Shown piece by piece: positions 54,547-63,862 of a stretch of DNA of 64,000 bases. The notes below the pieces were generated by a model, which was not told the origin of the DNA, did not search any database, and saw only the letters and a program-made list of their open reading frames with translations. The DNA comes from Acinetobacter sp. ANC 4173 (lineage in GTDB: Bacteria > Pseudomonadota > Gammaproteobacteria > Pseudomonadales > Moraxellaceae), in the NCBI RefSeq assembly GCF_004331255.1, contig NZ_SJOF01000014.1:31263-95262 (forward strand), written 5' to 3'. The first letter of the stretch is position 1. Each line of letters begins with the position of its first letter. Position numbers and translations under genes: made by a program.

Positions 54547-54968
54547 TAATAACCTCGAGATGGTACTTTGGTACTGATATTAATATTCACAAAACCGAGT
54601 TGCCCTGCAACATCCATCACACGGATAACGTCTTGATGCGTAGCTTTTGCATCGGCAGCAATCACAAACATTAAATCACGTCGCTCATTAGAAATCTGTT
54701 TAATTGCAGTACTCAAATCAGCAACATCTTTACTCGACAATGCTTGACCATTCACGGCGTAATGTCCTGATGAATCTACAATCACCTCAATTTTATGACT
54801 GTATTGCTTCGGGGGCACGCCTTGCGCATCGGGTAAAGTCAAATTCATGCGACTGAACTGATTAAATGTGGTCGATAACAGCAAAAACACCAAGATAAAC
54901 AGTAAACAATCTATCATTGGTGTCAAATTAATATGAATATCTTCAACTTGCCTACGCTTGAATTTCAT
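54546..54968 (-). CDS. exbD: ExbD/TolR-family energy-transducing protein
   Basis: A 140-residue protein: one N-terminal membrane helix with the proton-conducting Asp (LTPMIDCLLFILVFLLLSTT) and a periplasmic domain. With the ExbB homologue it forms a proton-driven stator that energises TonB-like or other systems. No tonB is adjacent; the pair is embedded between parB and msbA. Confidence 0.92.
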   Translation of the reverse strand: MKFKRRQVEDIHINLTPMIDCLLFILVFLLLSTTFNQFSRMNLTLPDAQGVPPKQYSHKIEVIVDSSGHYAVNGQALSSKDVADLSTAIKQISNERRDLMFVIAADAKATHQDVIRVMDVAGQLGFVNINISTKVPSRGY

Positions 54969-54976
54969 CTTCCACC

Positions 54977-55615
54977 TTAACCTGCTTTACGCAGTTCTTG
55001 CTCTTCAGTAGCAGAATTCTGGTAGTAAATCGCTGCGTGGAATAAGGTTGATTGTTGTTCTAATTCCGCCACATATTCCTGCACCAAGCGCTGAAAATAA
55101 CGATATGCAAATAAAGCTGGGATCGCGATGAGCATCCCGGCAGCTGTGGTAATTAAAGCTTTTGAAATCCCTGGAATCATCATGGTTGGGTTACTGTTGC
55201 TTCCCATATCAATCACTAAAAAGGATTCAATAATCCCCACGACTGTCCCTAATAATCCAAGTAATGGTGCAACCGCACTTAAAGTGCCCAAGAAATTAAT
55301 ATTTTTTTCTAAAAAACCAATTTCTTGTGATGCTGTTGCTTCCATTTGTGCACGTGCATATTGCTCTGTTTGCTTTTGACTGTTTAAACCAGAGGCTAAA
55401 ATGCGTCCAAGGCTACTCGACTGCAAGCTTTTGCTATTTTGTAATTGTTGCACAACCTGATGTACATCCTGTCCTCCACTCAACAGCAGCTCTTTTGGTA
55501 ATACCACAGAACGCTTTAAACGAATAAAACGCTCAATGGTAATTGCCACTGTAAAAATGGAACATAAAACCAGTGGCACCATTAACCATCCACCAGCTTT
55601 CACTAATTCCCACAT
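54977..55615 (-). CDS. exbB: ExbB/TolQ/MotA-family proton channel
   Basis: A 212-residue protein with three membrane helices: near the N-terminus (MVPLVLCSIFTVAITIERFI), and two in the second half (NFLGTLSAVAPLLGLLGTVV and LITTAAGMLIAIPALFAYRY). The Ser/Thr/Glu residues of the channel are present. It starts the exbBD-msbA-lpxK-kdsB run, 27 bp after parB. Confidence 0.92.
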   Translation of the reverse strand: MWELVKAGGWLMVPLVLCSIFTVAITIERFIRLKRSVVLPKELLLSGGQDVHQVVQQLQNSKSLQSSSLGRILASGLNSQKQTEQYARAQMEATASQEIGFLEKNINFLGTLSAVAPLLGLLGTVVGIIESFLVIDMGSNSNPTMMIPGISKALITTAAGMLIAIPALFAYRYFQRLVQEYVAELEQQSTLFHAAIYYQNSATEEQELRKAG

Positions 55616-55642
55616 TATTCTTCCCCAAGAATTTTTAAAATT

Positions 55643-56530
55643 TTAATCAGCTAAACAAATATTCAAAATACCATCCAGCTCATCGAGTGAATGATAATGA
55701 ATCACGAGTTTGCCTTTCCCCTGCTTATTATGATCAATTTTTACATCTGCACTAAAACGTTCAGCTAAACGCTGCGTAAGCTGTTGTAAATCTGGCGCAA
55801 CATCGGTTTTTGCCTTTTCAGTTTTTGGCGCAGTCAAATCACGTACCAGTTGCTCGGTTTGACGTACTGACAAACTTTTAGCAATCACCAACTCTGCGAC
55901 TTTTATTTGTTCTTTCGCTTTCAGAGTCAGAATTGCTCGCGCATGTCCCATGTCAAGCTGCCCTTGCTGCATCATATCTTTGACTGATTCAGCCAGCGTC
56001 AGCAAACGCAACAAATTACTCACTGTAGTACGTGCTTTACCCACCGTATCTGCAATTTCTTGATGACTTAAACCAAATTCATCATGGAAACGCTGTAAAG
56101 CAAGTGCTTGATCAATTGGGTTCAAGTCTTGACGTTGAATGTTTTCAATCAATGCCAAAGCAATTGCAACTTGATCATTCAAATCACGAACTAATGCTGG
56201 AATTTCAGTTAATCCCGCCAATTGCGCTGCGCGCCAACGACGCTCACCTGCAATAATTTCGTACGGGTGCTCTTCATCAGCAATCGGACGGATCACAATC
56301 GGTTGCATCACGCCATGCTTTTTAATGGATGCAGCTAATTCTTGTAAATCATTTTCCTGAATAAATCGACGCGGTTGATATTCGCCACGTCTAAGCAAAT
56401 TAACATCAATTTGTTTTAGCTGACCATGATCTAATGCTTGCACTTCAAGTTGTAGTTTTTCTTTTTGGATTGACCCAAGTAAGGCATCCAAACCACGACC
56501 TTTGGCAAGTCCGCGTTTTTTTAAGGTCAT
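55643..56530 (-). CDS. parB: Chromosome partitioning protein ParB
   Basis: A 295-residue CTP-dependent DNA clamp: N-terminal domain with GERRWRAAQLAG (CTP/arginine motif), a helix-turn-helix (LSHQEIADTVGKARTTVSNL) for parS, and a C-terminal dimer domain. It loads SMC and drives origin segregation with ParA. Its ATG overlaps the parA stop (ATGA). No full parS site is seen in this window. Confidence 0.96.
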   Translation of the reverse strand: MTLKKRGLAKGRGLDALLGSIQKEKLQLEVQALDHGQLKQIDVNLLRRGEYQPRRFIQENDLQELAASIKKHGVMQPIVIRPIADEEHPYEIIAGERRWRAAQLAGLTEIPALVRDLNDQVAIALALIENIQRQDLNPIDQALALQRFHDEFGLSHQEIADTVGKARTTVSNLLRLLTLAESVKDMMQQGQLDMGHARAILTLKAKEQIKVAELVIAKSLSVRQTEQLVRDLTAPKTEKAKTDVAPDLQQLTQRLAERFSADVKIDHNKQGKGKLVIHYHSLDELDGILNICLAD

Positions 56531-57309
56531 GCTTTACTTCCTTTCTTCACTTTGCTTTTCTTTAAAATCTCAGCTGCTAAATTTAAATAGGCAACTGCAC
56601 CCTTGGAACTTTTTTCAAAATAAATAATCGGTAAACCGTGAGCAGGCGCTTCAGCCAAACGTACATTACGCGGAATCACACAGTCATACAGCTTTTTACC
56701 AAAATACTGTTCTAATTCAGCTGATACATCACGGGTTAAAGCATTACGACCGTCATACATGGTGCGTAACACACCCACAACTTCTAACTGCGGATTCAAA
56801 GCCTGTTGAATACGGTCAATGGTCTGAGTTAAGTCTGCCAAGCCTTCTAGGGCATAATATTCACATTGCATTGGAATAATGACACCTTGAACGGCAGCTA
56901 ATGCATTTACTGTAATTAAGCTTAAGCTTGGCGCACAGTCCACAATAATATAATCAAAGGCATGATCAATACTTTGTAAAGCATCACGCAAAATGAACTC
57001 ACGACCTTCTTGTTCAGCAATTGCAAGTTCCACGCCCGCCAAGTCTCGGTTTGCCCCAAGAACTTTATAACCGACTTCCGCTTTACTAATTGCAGTTTCA
57101 ATGGGTACTTCACCCAAAAGTACATCTGTTACTGAATATAATAGGTCATTCTTTTGAATGCCCGACCCCATTGTGGCGTTACCCTGTGAATCCATATCCA
57201 CAAGTAAAACTCTTTTTTTCAGCACGGCTAATGATGCTGCCAAATTAACTGCGGTTGTGGTCTTTCCTACGCCACCTTTTTGGTTCGCAATCGCAATAAT
57301 TTGAGCCAT
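56527..57309 (-). CDS. parA: Chromosome partitioning ATPase ParA (Soj)
   Basis: A 260-residue deviant Walker A ATPase: ANQKGGVGKTTTAVNLAA, Walker A' LLVDMDSQGNATMGSG, and IIVDCAPSLSLIT. It binds DNA non-specifically when ATP-bound and moves ParB complexes. It follows rsmG by 25 bp, as near origins in many bacteria (rsmG-parA-parB). Confidence 0.97.
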   Translation of the reverse strand: MAQIIAIANQKGGVGKTTTAVNLAASLAVLKKRVLLVDMDSQGNATMGSGIQKNDLLYSVTDVLLGEVPIETAISKAEVGYKVLGANRDLAGVELAIAEQEGREFILRDALQSIDHAFDYIIVDCAPSLSLITVNALAAVQGVIIPMQCEYYALEGLADLTQTIDRIQQALNPQLEVVGVLRTMYDGRNALTRDVSAELEQYFGKKLYDCVIPRNVRLAEAPAHGLPIIYFEKSSKGAVAYLNLAAEILKKSKVKKGSKA

Positions 57310-57334
57310 GGTAACCCCAGTCCTTCGAAAATAA

Positions 57335-57967
57335 TTAAATCTGTTTCAATAACAATAAATGGCGCTGCTCATCTAATCGAGGTACTTTTAACTCGATCAC
57401 TTCACAGCTATATTCATCTTTTAATGCGATAATTTCATCTTCAGGAATCAAGCCTTTCATTGATGCGATGATGCTCTTTTCATGCATGTAGGGCTTAGAT
57501 GCAGTAACAAAGTCGGTCAGTGAAGCAAATGCTCGACTAGTAATGACATCAAACTTTCCTAAATCTTGAATACTATCTTCATCTTCAACACGTGTTTGTA
57601 CAGCAATCACATTTTTTAATTTTAAGTCTGCAATAAACTGCTTTAAAAAACGAATTTTTTTACCATTCGAATCTAACAACACACAACTACGTTCAGGCTG
57701 ACATAACGCAATGATCATGCCCGGCATACCCCCACCTGTACCAATATCGAGCAAACGACCTGCTGGTAAATCCTTTAAAATACTGAGGCTATCAAGCAAA
57801 TGCTTGACCAGCATTTCTTTAGGGTCACGAATAGCCGTCAAGTTATACGCCTTATTCCAAAGAACTAAAGCGTCTTGGTATTTGAGTAATAAATTTAAAG
57901 TCTCTTCGCTGAGCTCTAAACCTAAAGCTTGACTACCCTGCTTTAGTTCTTGAAAAAACATGTGCAT
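57335..57967 (-). CDS. rsmG: 16S rRNA m7G527 methyltransferase RsmG
   Basis: A 210-residue SAM methyltransferase: LLDIGTGGGMPGMIIALCQP (motif I), VLLDSNGKKIRFLKQF and FDVITSRAFASLTDFV. It methylates G527 of 16S rRNA; loss gives low-level streptomycin resistance. The ATG at 57967 (MHMFFQELKQG) is chosen; a TTG at 57973 and an ATG at 57961 are near. Confidence 0.96.
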   Translation of the reverse strand: MHMFFQELKQGSQALGLELSEETLNLLLKYQDALVLWNKAYNLTAIRDPKEMLVKHLLDSLSILKDLPAGRLLDIGTGGGMPGMIIALCQPERSCVLLDSNGKKIRFLKQFIADLKLKNVIAVQTRVEDEDSIQDLGKFDVITSRAFASLTDFVTASKPYMHEKSIIASMKGLIPEDEIIALKDEYSCEVIELKVPRLDEQRHLLLLKQI

Positions 57968-58052
57968 ATACAATTAACGTCTCGAAAATGTTAGGTGAAG
58001 TATACCGATTTATCAATGAAGTCATAGTGGCTTGTGCTTAGTGAATATTCAC

Positions 58053-58742
58053 TTAAGCATACATGCCTTGCCTAATCTGCAAATCTAGGGCTGTTAAACG
58101 CTCTGGTGTCCCCACATCAACCCACGAAGCTTGCATTTTTTCTGCTGAAACTCGACCATCCAGCATGGCTTGTTTCAATAATGGTGCTAAAGGACGTTTA
58201 CCATTTTCCAAGCCCGTGAACATGTTGGGATGTAAAACTGCCACACCACTATAAGTTAAATCTTCGCCTTGCTGAGCTTGTTCAAAAGTATATGCACGTC
58301 CATTGACCAAGGTAAAATCACCCTGTAAATGTTGCGGTGGGTTCTTCACAAACACCAAATGTGCCAAATCCTGAGCAAGCTCGACATCCAGTAATGAGGC
58401 AAAATCGAAAGTCGTCCAGACATCGCCATTGACTAGAATAAAAGGCTCAGCCCCCAATAAAGGTAATGCATTAATAATGCCACCCGCTGTTTCTAAACCT
58501 TCGTCTTCGCGTGTCCACAAAATATTGACGCCAAATTGTGAACCATTGCCTAATGCACCAATCAGCACATCGGCTAACCATGCAGAATTGATCACAATTT
58601 CGGTTACGCCAATTTCTTTGAGTTTTTCAATGTGCCAAACAATCAGTGGTTTGCCACCCACCTCAAGTAAAGGCTTAGGTTTATACAGCGTTAAGGGACG
58701 CATACGATTCCCTAATCCCGCCGCCAGAATCATCGCCTTCAT
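58053..58742 (-). CDS. murU: N-acetylmuramate-1-phosphate uridylyltransferase MurU
   Basis: A 229-residue nucleotidyltransferase: AMILAAGLGNRMRPLTLYKPKP (signature), FILVNGDVWTTFDF (metal Asp) and WVDVGTPERL. It converts MurNAc-1-P to UDP-MurNAc in the anabolic peptidoglycan recycling route found in Pseudomonas and Acinetobacter, which bypasses GlcN-6-P and fosfomycin inhibition. It overlaps amgK (ATGA). Confidence 0.93.
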   Translation of the reverse strand: MKAMILAAGLGNRMRPLTLYKPKPLLEVGGKPLIVWHIEKLKEIGVTEIVINSAWLADVLIGALGNGSQFGVNILWTREDEGLETAGGIINALPLLGAEPFILVNGDVWTTFDFASLLDVELAQDLAHLVFVKNPPQHLQGDFTLVNGRAYTFEQAQQGEDLTYSGVAVLHPNMFTGLENGKRPLAPLLKQAMLDGRVSAEKMQASWVDVGTPERLTALDLQIRQGMYA

Positions 58743-59755
58743 GCAGCAACAACCTCGTATTTGCCATATTTTTGTTCAAATTTTGGCATTACTTTAACCT
58801 GAATGAACTGCATAAATGGTTGTAGTTCTGCATATGGCTTGCTTTCTTCAAATAAGTACCACATTACCCGCGGTAAATCTTTGAGATAACCTGATTTTCC
58901 ATCGCGTTCAAACAAGCGCACAAAAATGCCTAAAATCTTAATATGTCGCTGAATCGCCATGAAATCTGCATCTTGCTTAAACTGCTCAAAGTCACGCCCT
59001 TCTTTCGCAGCAGCAGGCAACAAGTCATAAAACAGGTTAAACCAACCATACACACGCTCAGGATCCCACTGCACGTATGCATCGCGTGTGATAGAGATGA
59101 GGTCATACGTATCCGCCCCAATCACAGCATCCTGAAAATCAATCACGCCTTGCTCTTGCTCATCTGCCAAAAGCATTAAATTACGACTATGAAAATCACG
59201 ATGTACAATCACCTGAGGCTGAGCCAAAGCTGCATTGGCTAAAATCGCAAATGTTCTTTTAATCAATGCAGATTCCTCTTCCGAGGGTTGAATCTGTAAA
59301 CTTGGCAGCAGCCAATCGGTTAACAACGACATTTCAACTATTAACTTTTCATAAGAATAGGCGGGAAAGTGACCCTCACCATTAATCGATTGCAATTGAA
59401 TCAATTGCTTAAAACTTTGCTCATAATGTGCGTCAACCGTGTTGTCATCTAACTGTGTCGACAACAGCACATCGCCAAAATCCTCAAGTAACAACAGACC
59501 TTGTTCTAAATCTTTCGCCACAATATGCGGTACGCGTACACCATGTGCATCAAAAAATTCATCAATCGACACAAAAGGTACACAATCTTCTTTCTCAGGT
59601 GGTGCATCCATCAACATAAATGTTTTATTATTCAAATTGATTCGTGCATAACGACGGAAACTTGCATCGCCTGCTAAAAAATTAATTTCAAATTGATCTG
59701 AACTAAGTACAGATGTAATCCATGTTTGTATCAATTGTTCACGTTGTGTATTCAT
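58739..59755 (-). CDS. amgK: N-acetylmuramate/N-acetylglucosamine kinase AmgK
   Basis: A 338-residue kinase of the aminoglycoside phosphotransferase fold: VIVHRDFHSRNLMLL (catalytic loop HxDxxxxN), GVIDFQDAVIGADTYDL (metal Asp). It phosphorylates the anomeric position of MurNAc. It is transcribed ahead of murU and away from lptD, with 111 bp of shared promoter region. Confidence 0.93.
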   Translation of the reverse strand: MNTQREQLIQTWITSVLSSDQFEINFLAGDASFRRYARINLNNKTFMLMDAPPEKEDCVPFVSIDEFFDAHGVRVPHIVAKDLEQGLLLLEDFGDVLLSTQLDDNTVDAHYEQSFKQLIQLQSINGEGHFPAYSYEKLIVEMSLLTDWLLPSLQIQPSEEESALIKRTFAILANAALAQPQVIVHRDFHSRNLMLLADEQEQGVIDFQDAVIGADTYDLISITRDAYVQWDPERVYGWFNLFYDLLPAAAKEGRDFEQFKQDADFMAIQRHIKILGIFVRLFERDGKSGYLKDLPRVMWYLFEESKPYAELQPFMQFIQVKVMPKFEQKYGKYEVVAA

Positions 59756-59866
59756 TTGCGATAAATTCTAATACAGGCTGAGTTTTTAAAGTGCTAAGTG
59801 TAGCCACTTATCAACTTTTTCTCTATGATGCGACAATAATTAATTGCGATTAAGCATACTTGGTTA

Positions 59867-62320
59867 ATGACACAAATGAAGCATCAGTTTAAATTCAATC
59901 CTTTAGCGACTGCTATTTTCAGCCTCTTATGCGGAAGCTCGATTACGGCATATGCAGATACATCTAATACTGTTTCATCCCTAACCAACGAACAACTGAA
60001 AGCAAGTATAAATGAAGCCTATGCGGGGCAGCATTTTTTTGAACAATACTATGTCGACAAATCCGCACCTGAAGCACAGCAACGCCAAGGGAAATCTCTT
60101 AGCGCAGCTTATTGCCAAGGCGCATGGGTCACACCTATTGCATCCAATACAACAACAATCGATCCAAGCAAAGCAACCTCGGTTGTCACGGCCGATTATG
60201 GTCATTACGACCCGAATGGTGACTCTGTCCTTGAGGGTAACGTCCTGATTGACCAACAAGGTCGACAAATTCGTGCAGATAAAATCACTATTGATAAAAC
60301 ACAAACTTTTGCCAATGCGCAAGGACGTGTGCAAATGGCGCAAGCGGGTCTTTTAGCGCAAAGTGATCAAATTAATTACAATTTAAAAACCCAACAAGGC
60401 GATTTAAATAATAGTTACTATATTGCTGAAGAACAACATGCACACGGTCATGCTGAAAAAATTGCACGTACCTCTGAAAATGTTGTCGTTTTAAGCAATG
60501 CCACTTACAGCACTTGTCCGCCAGAACAAAAACCCACTTGGAAGATCCAAGCCAACACGATTGAATTGAATCAAGACACAGGACGTGGTGTTACCAAAGG
60601 CACCAAGCTATATGTGAAAGATGTCCCTGTTTTAGCTGTACCTTACTTCAACTTCCCAATTGATGACCGTCGAACCACAGGAATTCTAATTCCTAGTTTT
60701 GGCTACACCAATGATGGTGGTATCGAGTTTTCAGTTCCTGTTTATTTAAACCTTGCACCCAATTATGATGCCACACTGACACCACGCTATATGAGTGACC
60801 GTGGTGCCATGATTGATGCAGAGTTTCGCTATTTAACGGAAAACTTTGGAGAAGGTAAAATTTGGGGTGGTTATTTACCTTCAGATGAAAGCTATGAAAA
60901 CCAAGATCGTAAAGATTTGCATGTTATCCACAAATGGCAAATCAACGACAGCTTCTCAACCAACCTAGAATACAATTATGCATCAGATAAAGACTACTTC
61001 ACCGACCTAAACAGTAATCCAAATACCAAAACTGACTTAAACTTACGTCGTGCTTGGGAGCTTAATTACAAAAACGGTATTCCTGGTCTGACTGCCCAGT
61101 TAAAAGTCGAAGATTTCCAAACCTTGGATAAAACAGTTTCAGATGAAGATCGTCCTTATGCGCGTTTACCTCAATTCTTACTAAACTACAAAGGTGGAAA
61201 TCCACAAGGCTTCCAGTACGAATTTAACAACGACACAGCTTATTTTAAAAAGAATATTGGCAACACCACATCAGCAACATCTGAACCAAGCGGTACTCGA
61301 TTCTACAACGATTTCGCTGTCCGCTATAATTATCGTAATCCATGGTCATTTGTCATTCCTGAAGTATCGGTACGCAGTATCAATACCTTCTACGACCAAG
61401 ACACTATTACTGCTCAACAGAATCAAACCACAACTGTCAGCAATAGTGATCAAAACAAATCGGTTGTTGTGCCGCAATTTAGTTTGGATACAGGCTTAAC
61501 CTTCGAGAAAGATGGCAAATACCTACAAACCATCACTCCACGTGCCTTCTATGCTTACTCACCTTATGAAAATCAAGCAGCCTATCCAAACTTCGATACC
61601 ATTAGCGCCTCAATCAATTATGATCAATTATTTAGCTCAAGACGTTTCTATGGTCACGACCGCTTAGAAGACAATAATTTCTTGTCATTGGGTTTAAGTT
61701 ATAGCTTATTTGATGATATTGGCTTAGAACGCATAAAAGCGAGTGTAGGTCAAAGTTTCTATTTTGATGATCGTCGCGTGACCTTAGATGGCACAACGGA
61801 TGAATTAAACACAGAATCACATACAGGGCCTATCGTGAGTCTTTCTAGCCAGCTTTCACAGCATTATCGTGTAAGCGCCAACTCGGCTTGGATGGCGAAT
61901 GGCGATAATGCACAACGCGATGTACAAATTTATTACATGGGTGATCAAGGAAATATTTACAGTGCGGGTTATTTCTATCGTAAAGAAATCGCCAACCGCC
62001 AAGATAAATATGACCAGTTTGTTGCATCATTTATACAACCCATCCACAACAACTGGCGTATTATGGGCCACGCTCAATATGACATGGATAACAATGTTGC
62101 GCGTGAATACTTACTCGGTGTGAATTATGAATCGTGCTGTTGGGGGCTCTCTCTCTACGGGCGCTCTTACTACAATGATTTAGATGATGTAAGTGATTCT
62201 AGTGTTAAACCAAAACGTGCTTTTATGGCTGAAATTAACCTAAAAGGTTTAGCTGGTTTCAACAACAAACTGGCATCCATGCTTGAAAATCGAATTTTAG
62301 GTTACGATCGTATTAATTAA
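59867..62320 (+). CDS. lptD: LPS assembly outer-membrane protein LptD
   Basis: An 817-residue protein: signal peptide ending about ITAYA, an OstA/LptA-like jellyroll (about 105-240, from DYGHYDPNGDSVLEGNVL) and a 26-strand barrel. Two N-terminal Cys (AAYCQGAW, YSTCPPEQ) and an adjacent C-terminal pair (ESCCWGL) match the four Cys whose disulphides are needed for function in E. coli. It inserts LPS or LOS in the outer leaflet. An ATG at 59876 is also possible. Confidence 0.97.
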   Translation: MTQMKHQFKFNPLATAIFSLLCGSSITAYADTSNTVSSLTNEQLKASINEAYAGQHFFEQYYVDKSAPEAQQRQGKSLSAAYCQGAWVTPIASNTTTIDPSKATSVVTADYGHYDPNGDSVLEGNVLIDQQGRQIRADKITIDKTQTFANAQGRVQMAQAGLLAQSDQINYNLKTQQGDLNNSYYIAEEQHAHGHAEKIARTSENVVVLSNATYSTCPPEQKPTWKIQANTIELNQDTGRGVTKGTKLYVKDVPVLAVPYFNFPIDDRRTTGILIPSFGYTNDGGIEFSVPVYLNLAPNYDATLTPRYMSDRGAMIDAEFRYLTENFGEGKIWGGYLPSDESYENQDRKDLHVIHKWQINDSFSTNLEYNYASDKDYFTDLNSNPNTKTDLNLRRAWELNYKNGIPGLTAQLKVEDFQTLDKTVSDEDRPYARLPQFLLNYKGGNPQGFQYEFNNDTAYFKKNIGNTTSATSEPSGTRFYNDFAVRYNYRNPWSFVIPEVSVRSINTFYDQDTITAQQNQTTTVSNSDQNKSVVVPQFSLDTGLTFEKDGKYLQTITPRAFYAYSPYENQAAYPNFDTISASINYDQLFSSRRFYGHDRLEDNNFLSLGLSYSLFDDIGLERIKASVGQSFYFDDRRVTLDGTTDELNTESHTGPIVSLSSQLSQHYRVSANSAWMANGDNAQRDVQIYYMGDQGNIYSAGYFYRKEIANRQDKYDQFVASFIQPIHNNWRIMGHAQYDMDNNVAREYLLGVNYESCCWGLSLYGRSYYNDLDDVSDSSVKPKRAFMAEINLKGLAGFNNKLASMLENRILGYDRIN

Positions 62321-62336
62321 TTTGGACACGATGTTA

Positions 62337-63647
62337 ATGAAGACAAAACAGTTAAAACAATTCTTTAAGGCGACTGCGTTAGCAATTGCCCTTTCTTCAT
62401 CAATGCCGACATTTGCCCAGACTTCGGATGAAGTTGTGGCAGTTGTCGACAACAGTGTCATTTTACGCAGTGATTTACAAGAAAGCGTTGCTGAAACTAA
62501 AAATCAATTAGAAGCCCAAAAGCGTCCTGTTCCACCAGAGCAGTATCTTGAACAACAAGCCCTTGAGCAACTTATTCTGCGTCAAACTCAGTTAGAGCAA
62601 GTAAAACGCTACAACATTAAAGCTGACGAAAAGAGCTTAAATGAAGCCGTACTCAAAGTAGCGAACCAATCTGGAAGTAACTCATTAGAAGCATTCCAGC
62701 AAAAATTAGACAAAATGGCGTCTGGCACTTACGAATCACTCCGTAAACGGATTGCGGAAGATTTAGCCATTACTCGTTTACGCCAACAGATTGTGATGTC
62801 GCGCATTAAAATTAGCGACCAAGACGTAGCAAATTTTCTTAAAACCCCACAAGGACAAGCCGCTCTTGGTAGTCAAGTTCATGTCATTCACGCACGTATA
62901 GCGGGTGACAGCAATCTTGAAGGCGTTGCTAAACAAGTACGTACTGCTTTAAACAGCAGTAATGACATAGCAACGATTAGCAAGCAATACAACACCAAAG
63001 ACGTTAAAGTTGAAGGTGCAGATATGGGCTTCAGAAATCTTTCTGAAATCCCTACAGAACTCGCAGCACGCGTTACACCATTACAAGTTGGTCAAACCAG
63101 TGAGCTGATTACAGCTCGTGATGGTATTCATATTATTAAGCTGTTAGAACGCAAAGGTTCTGAACAAAAAGCCATTATTCCTCAATACCACACTCGACAC
63201 ATTCTGATTCAACCTTCAGAAGTTGTAAGCCCTGAAAGTGCTAAACAAATGGTTAATAGCATTTACAATCGACTTAAAGCGGGTGAGGATTTTGCAGTGC
63301 TGGCTGCGACATTCTCCAATGATTCTGGCTCTGCACGCGATGGTGGTAGCTTAGGCTGGGTAAGCCCAGGCACGATGGTTCCTCAATTCGAAGAGCAAAT
63401 GAAGAACACTCCTGTAGGTCAAATTAGTCAACCCTTCCAAACTCAGTTTGGCTGGCATATTCTGCAAGTGACTGAGACACGTCAGCAAGATATGACACAG
63501 GAATATCAAGAACGTATGGCTCGACAAATTTTAGGTGAGCGTCAGTTCGATACTGAATTAGACAGCTGGTTACGTGAAATCCGTAATAATGCTTTTGTCG
63601 AAATTAAAGATCCAACTTTAGACCGTAAAAATAATAAAACATCTTAA
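62337..63647 (+). CDS. surA: Periplasmic chaperone and peptidyl-prolyl isomerase SurA
   Basis: A 436-residue exported chaperone: signal peptide MKTKQLKQFFKATALAIALS... to FAQ, an N-terminal SurA domain (about 30-170), a degenerate first parvulin domain (about 180-285) and an intact second one (QYHTRHILIQPSE to FGWHILQVTE), then the C-terminal helix. It delivers barrel proteins, including LptD encoded immediately upstream, to BamA. The start is ATG 62337 or 62331; a TTG lies at 62322. Confidence 0.96.
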   Translation: MKTKQLKQFFKATALAIALSSSMPTFAQTSDEVVAVVDNSVILRSDLQESVAETKNQLEAQKRPVPPEQYLEQQALEQLILRQTQLEQVKRYNIKADEKSLNEAVLKVANQSGSNSLEAFQQKLDKMASGTYESLRKRIAEDLAITRLRQQIVMSRIKISDQDVANFLKTPQGQAALGSQVHVIHARIAGDSNLEGVAKQVRTALNSSNDIATISKQYNTKDVKVEGADMGFRNLSEIPTELAARVTPLQVGQTSELITARDGIHIIKLLERKGSEQKAIIPQYHTRHILIQPSEVVSPESAKQMVNSIYNRLKAGEDFAVLAATFSNDSGSARDGGSLGWVSPGTMVPQFEEQMKNTPVGQISQPFQTQFGWHILQVTETRQQDMTQEYQERMARQILGERQFDTELDSWLREIRNNAFVEIKDPTLDRKNNKTS

Positions 63648-63684
63648 GTGATCACTTAAAAAGCCAGTCAAGTGACTGGCTTTT
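63644..63684 (+). terminator. Terminator of surA
   Basis: GCCAGTCA-AG-TGACTGGC with A-run before and TTTTCTTT after (63658-63688). The perfect palindrome TTAAGTGATCACTTAA (63644-63659) overlaps the surA stop codon directly ahead of it and may form an alternative fold. Confidence 0.85.
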
Positions 63685-63818
63685 CTTTGCCATACAGTGA
63701 TGTAATTCATTTATCACTTATAAATATTAATACGCCTTTATTCTTATCATTAATCTAGTGTAAATGTTATTCCCATACCCATTCCGCGTGATTTGTAAAA
63801 TACCTATAATTTTTATTT

Positions 63819-63850
63819 AAAAAAAAAGCCTCTCACATGAGAGGCTTTTT
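63819..63850 (-). terminator. Terminator of hfq
   Basis: GCCTCTCA-TG-TGAGAGGC followed on the minus strand by nine T. The plus strand also has five T, so it works both ways. Confidence 0.9.
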
Positions 63851-63862
63851 AATGCATATCAA

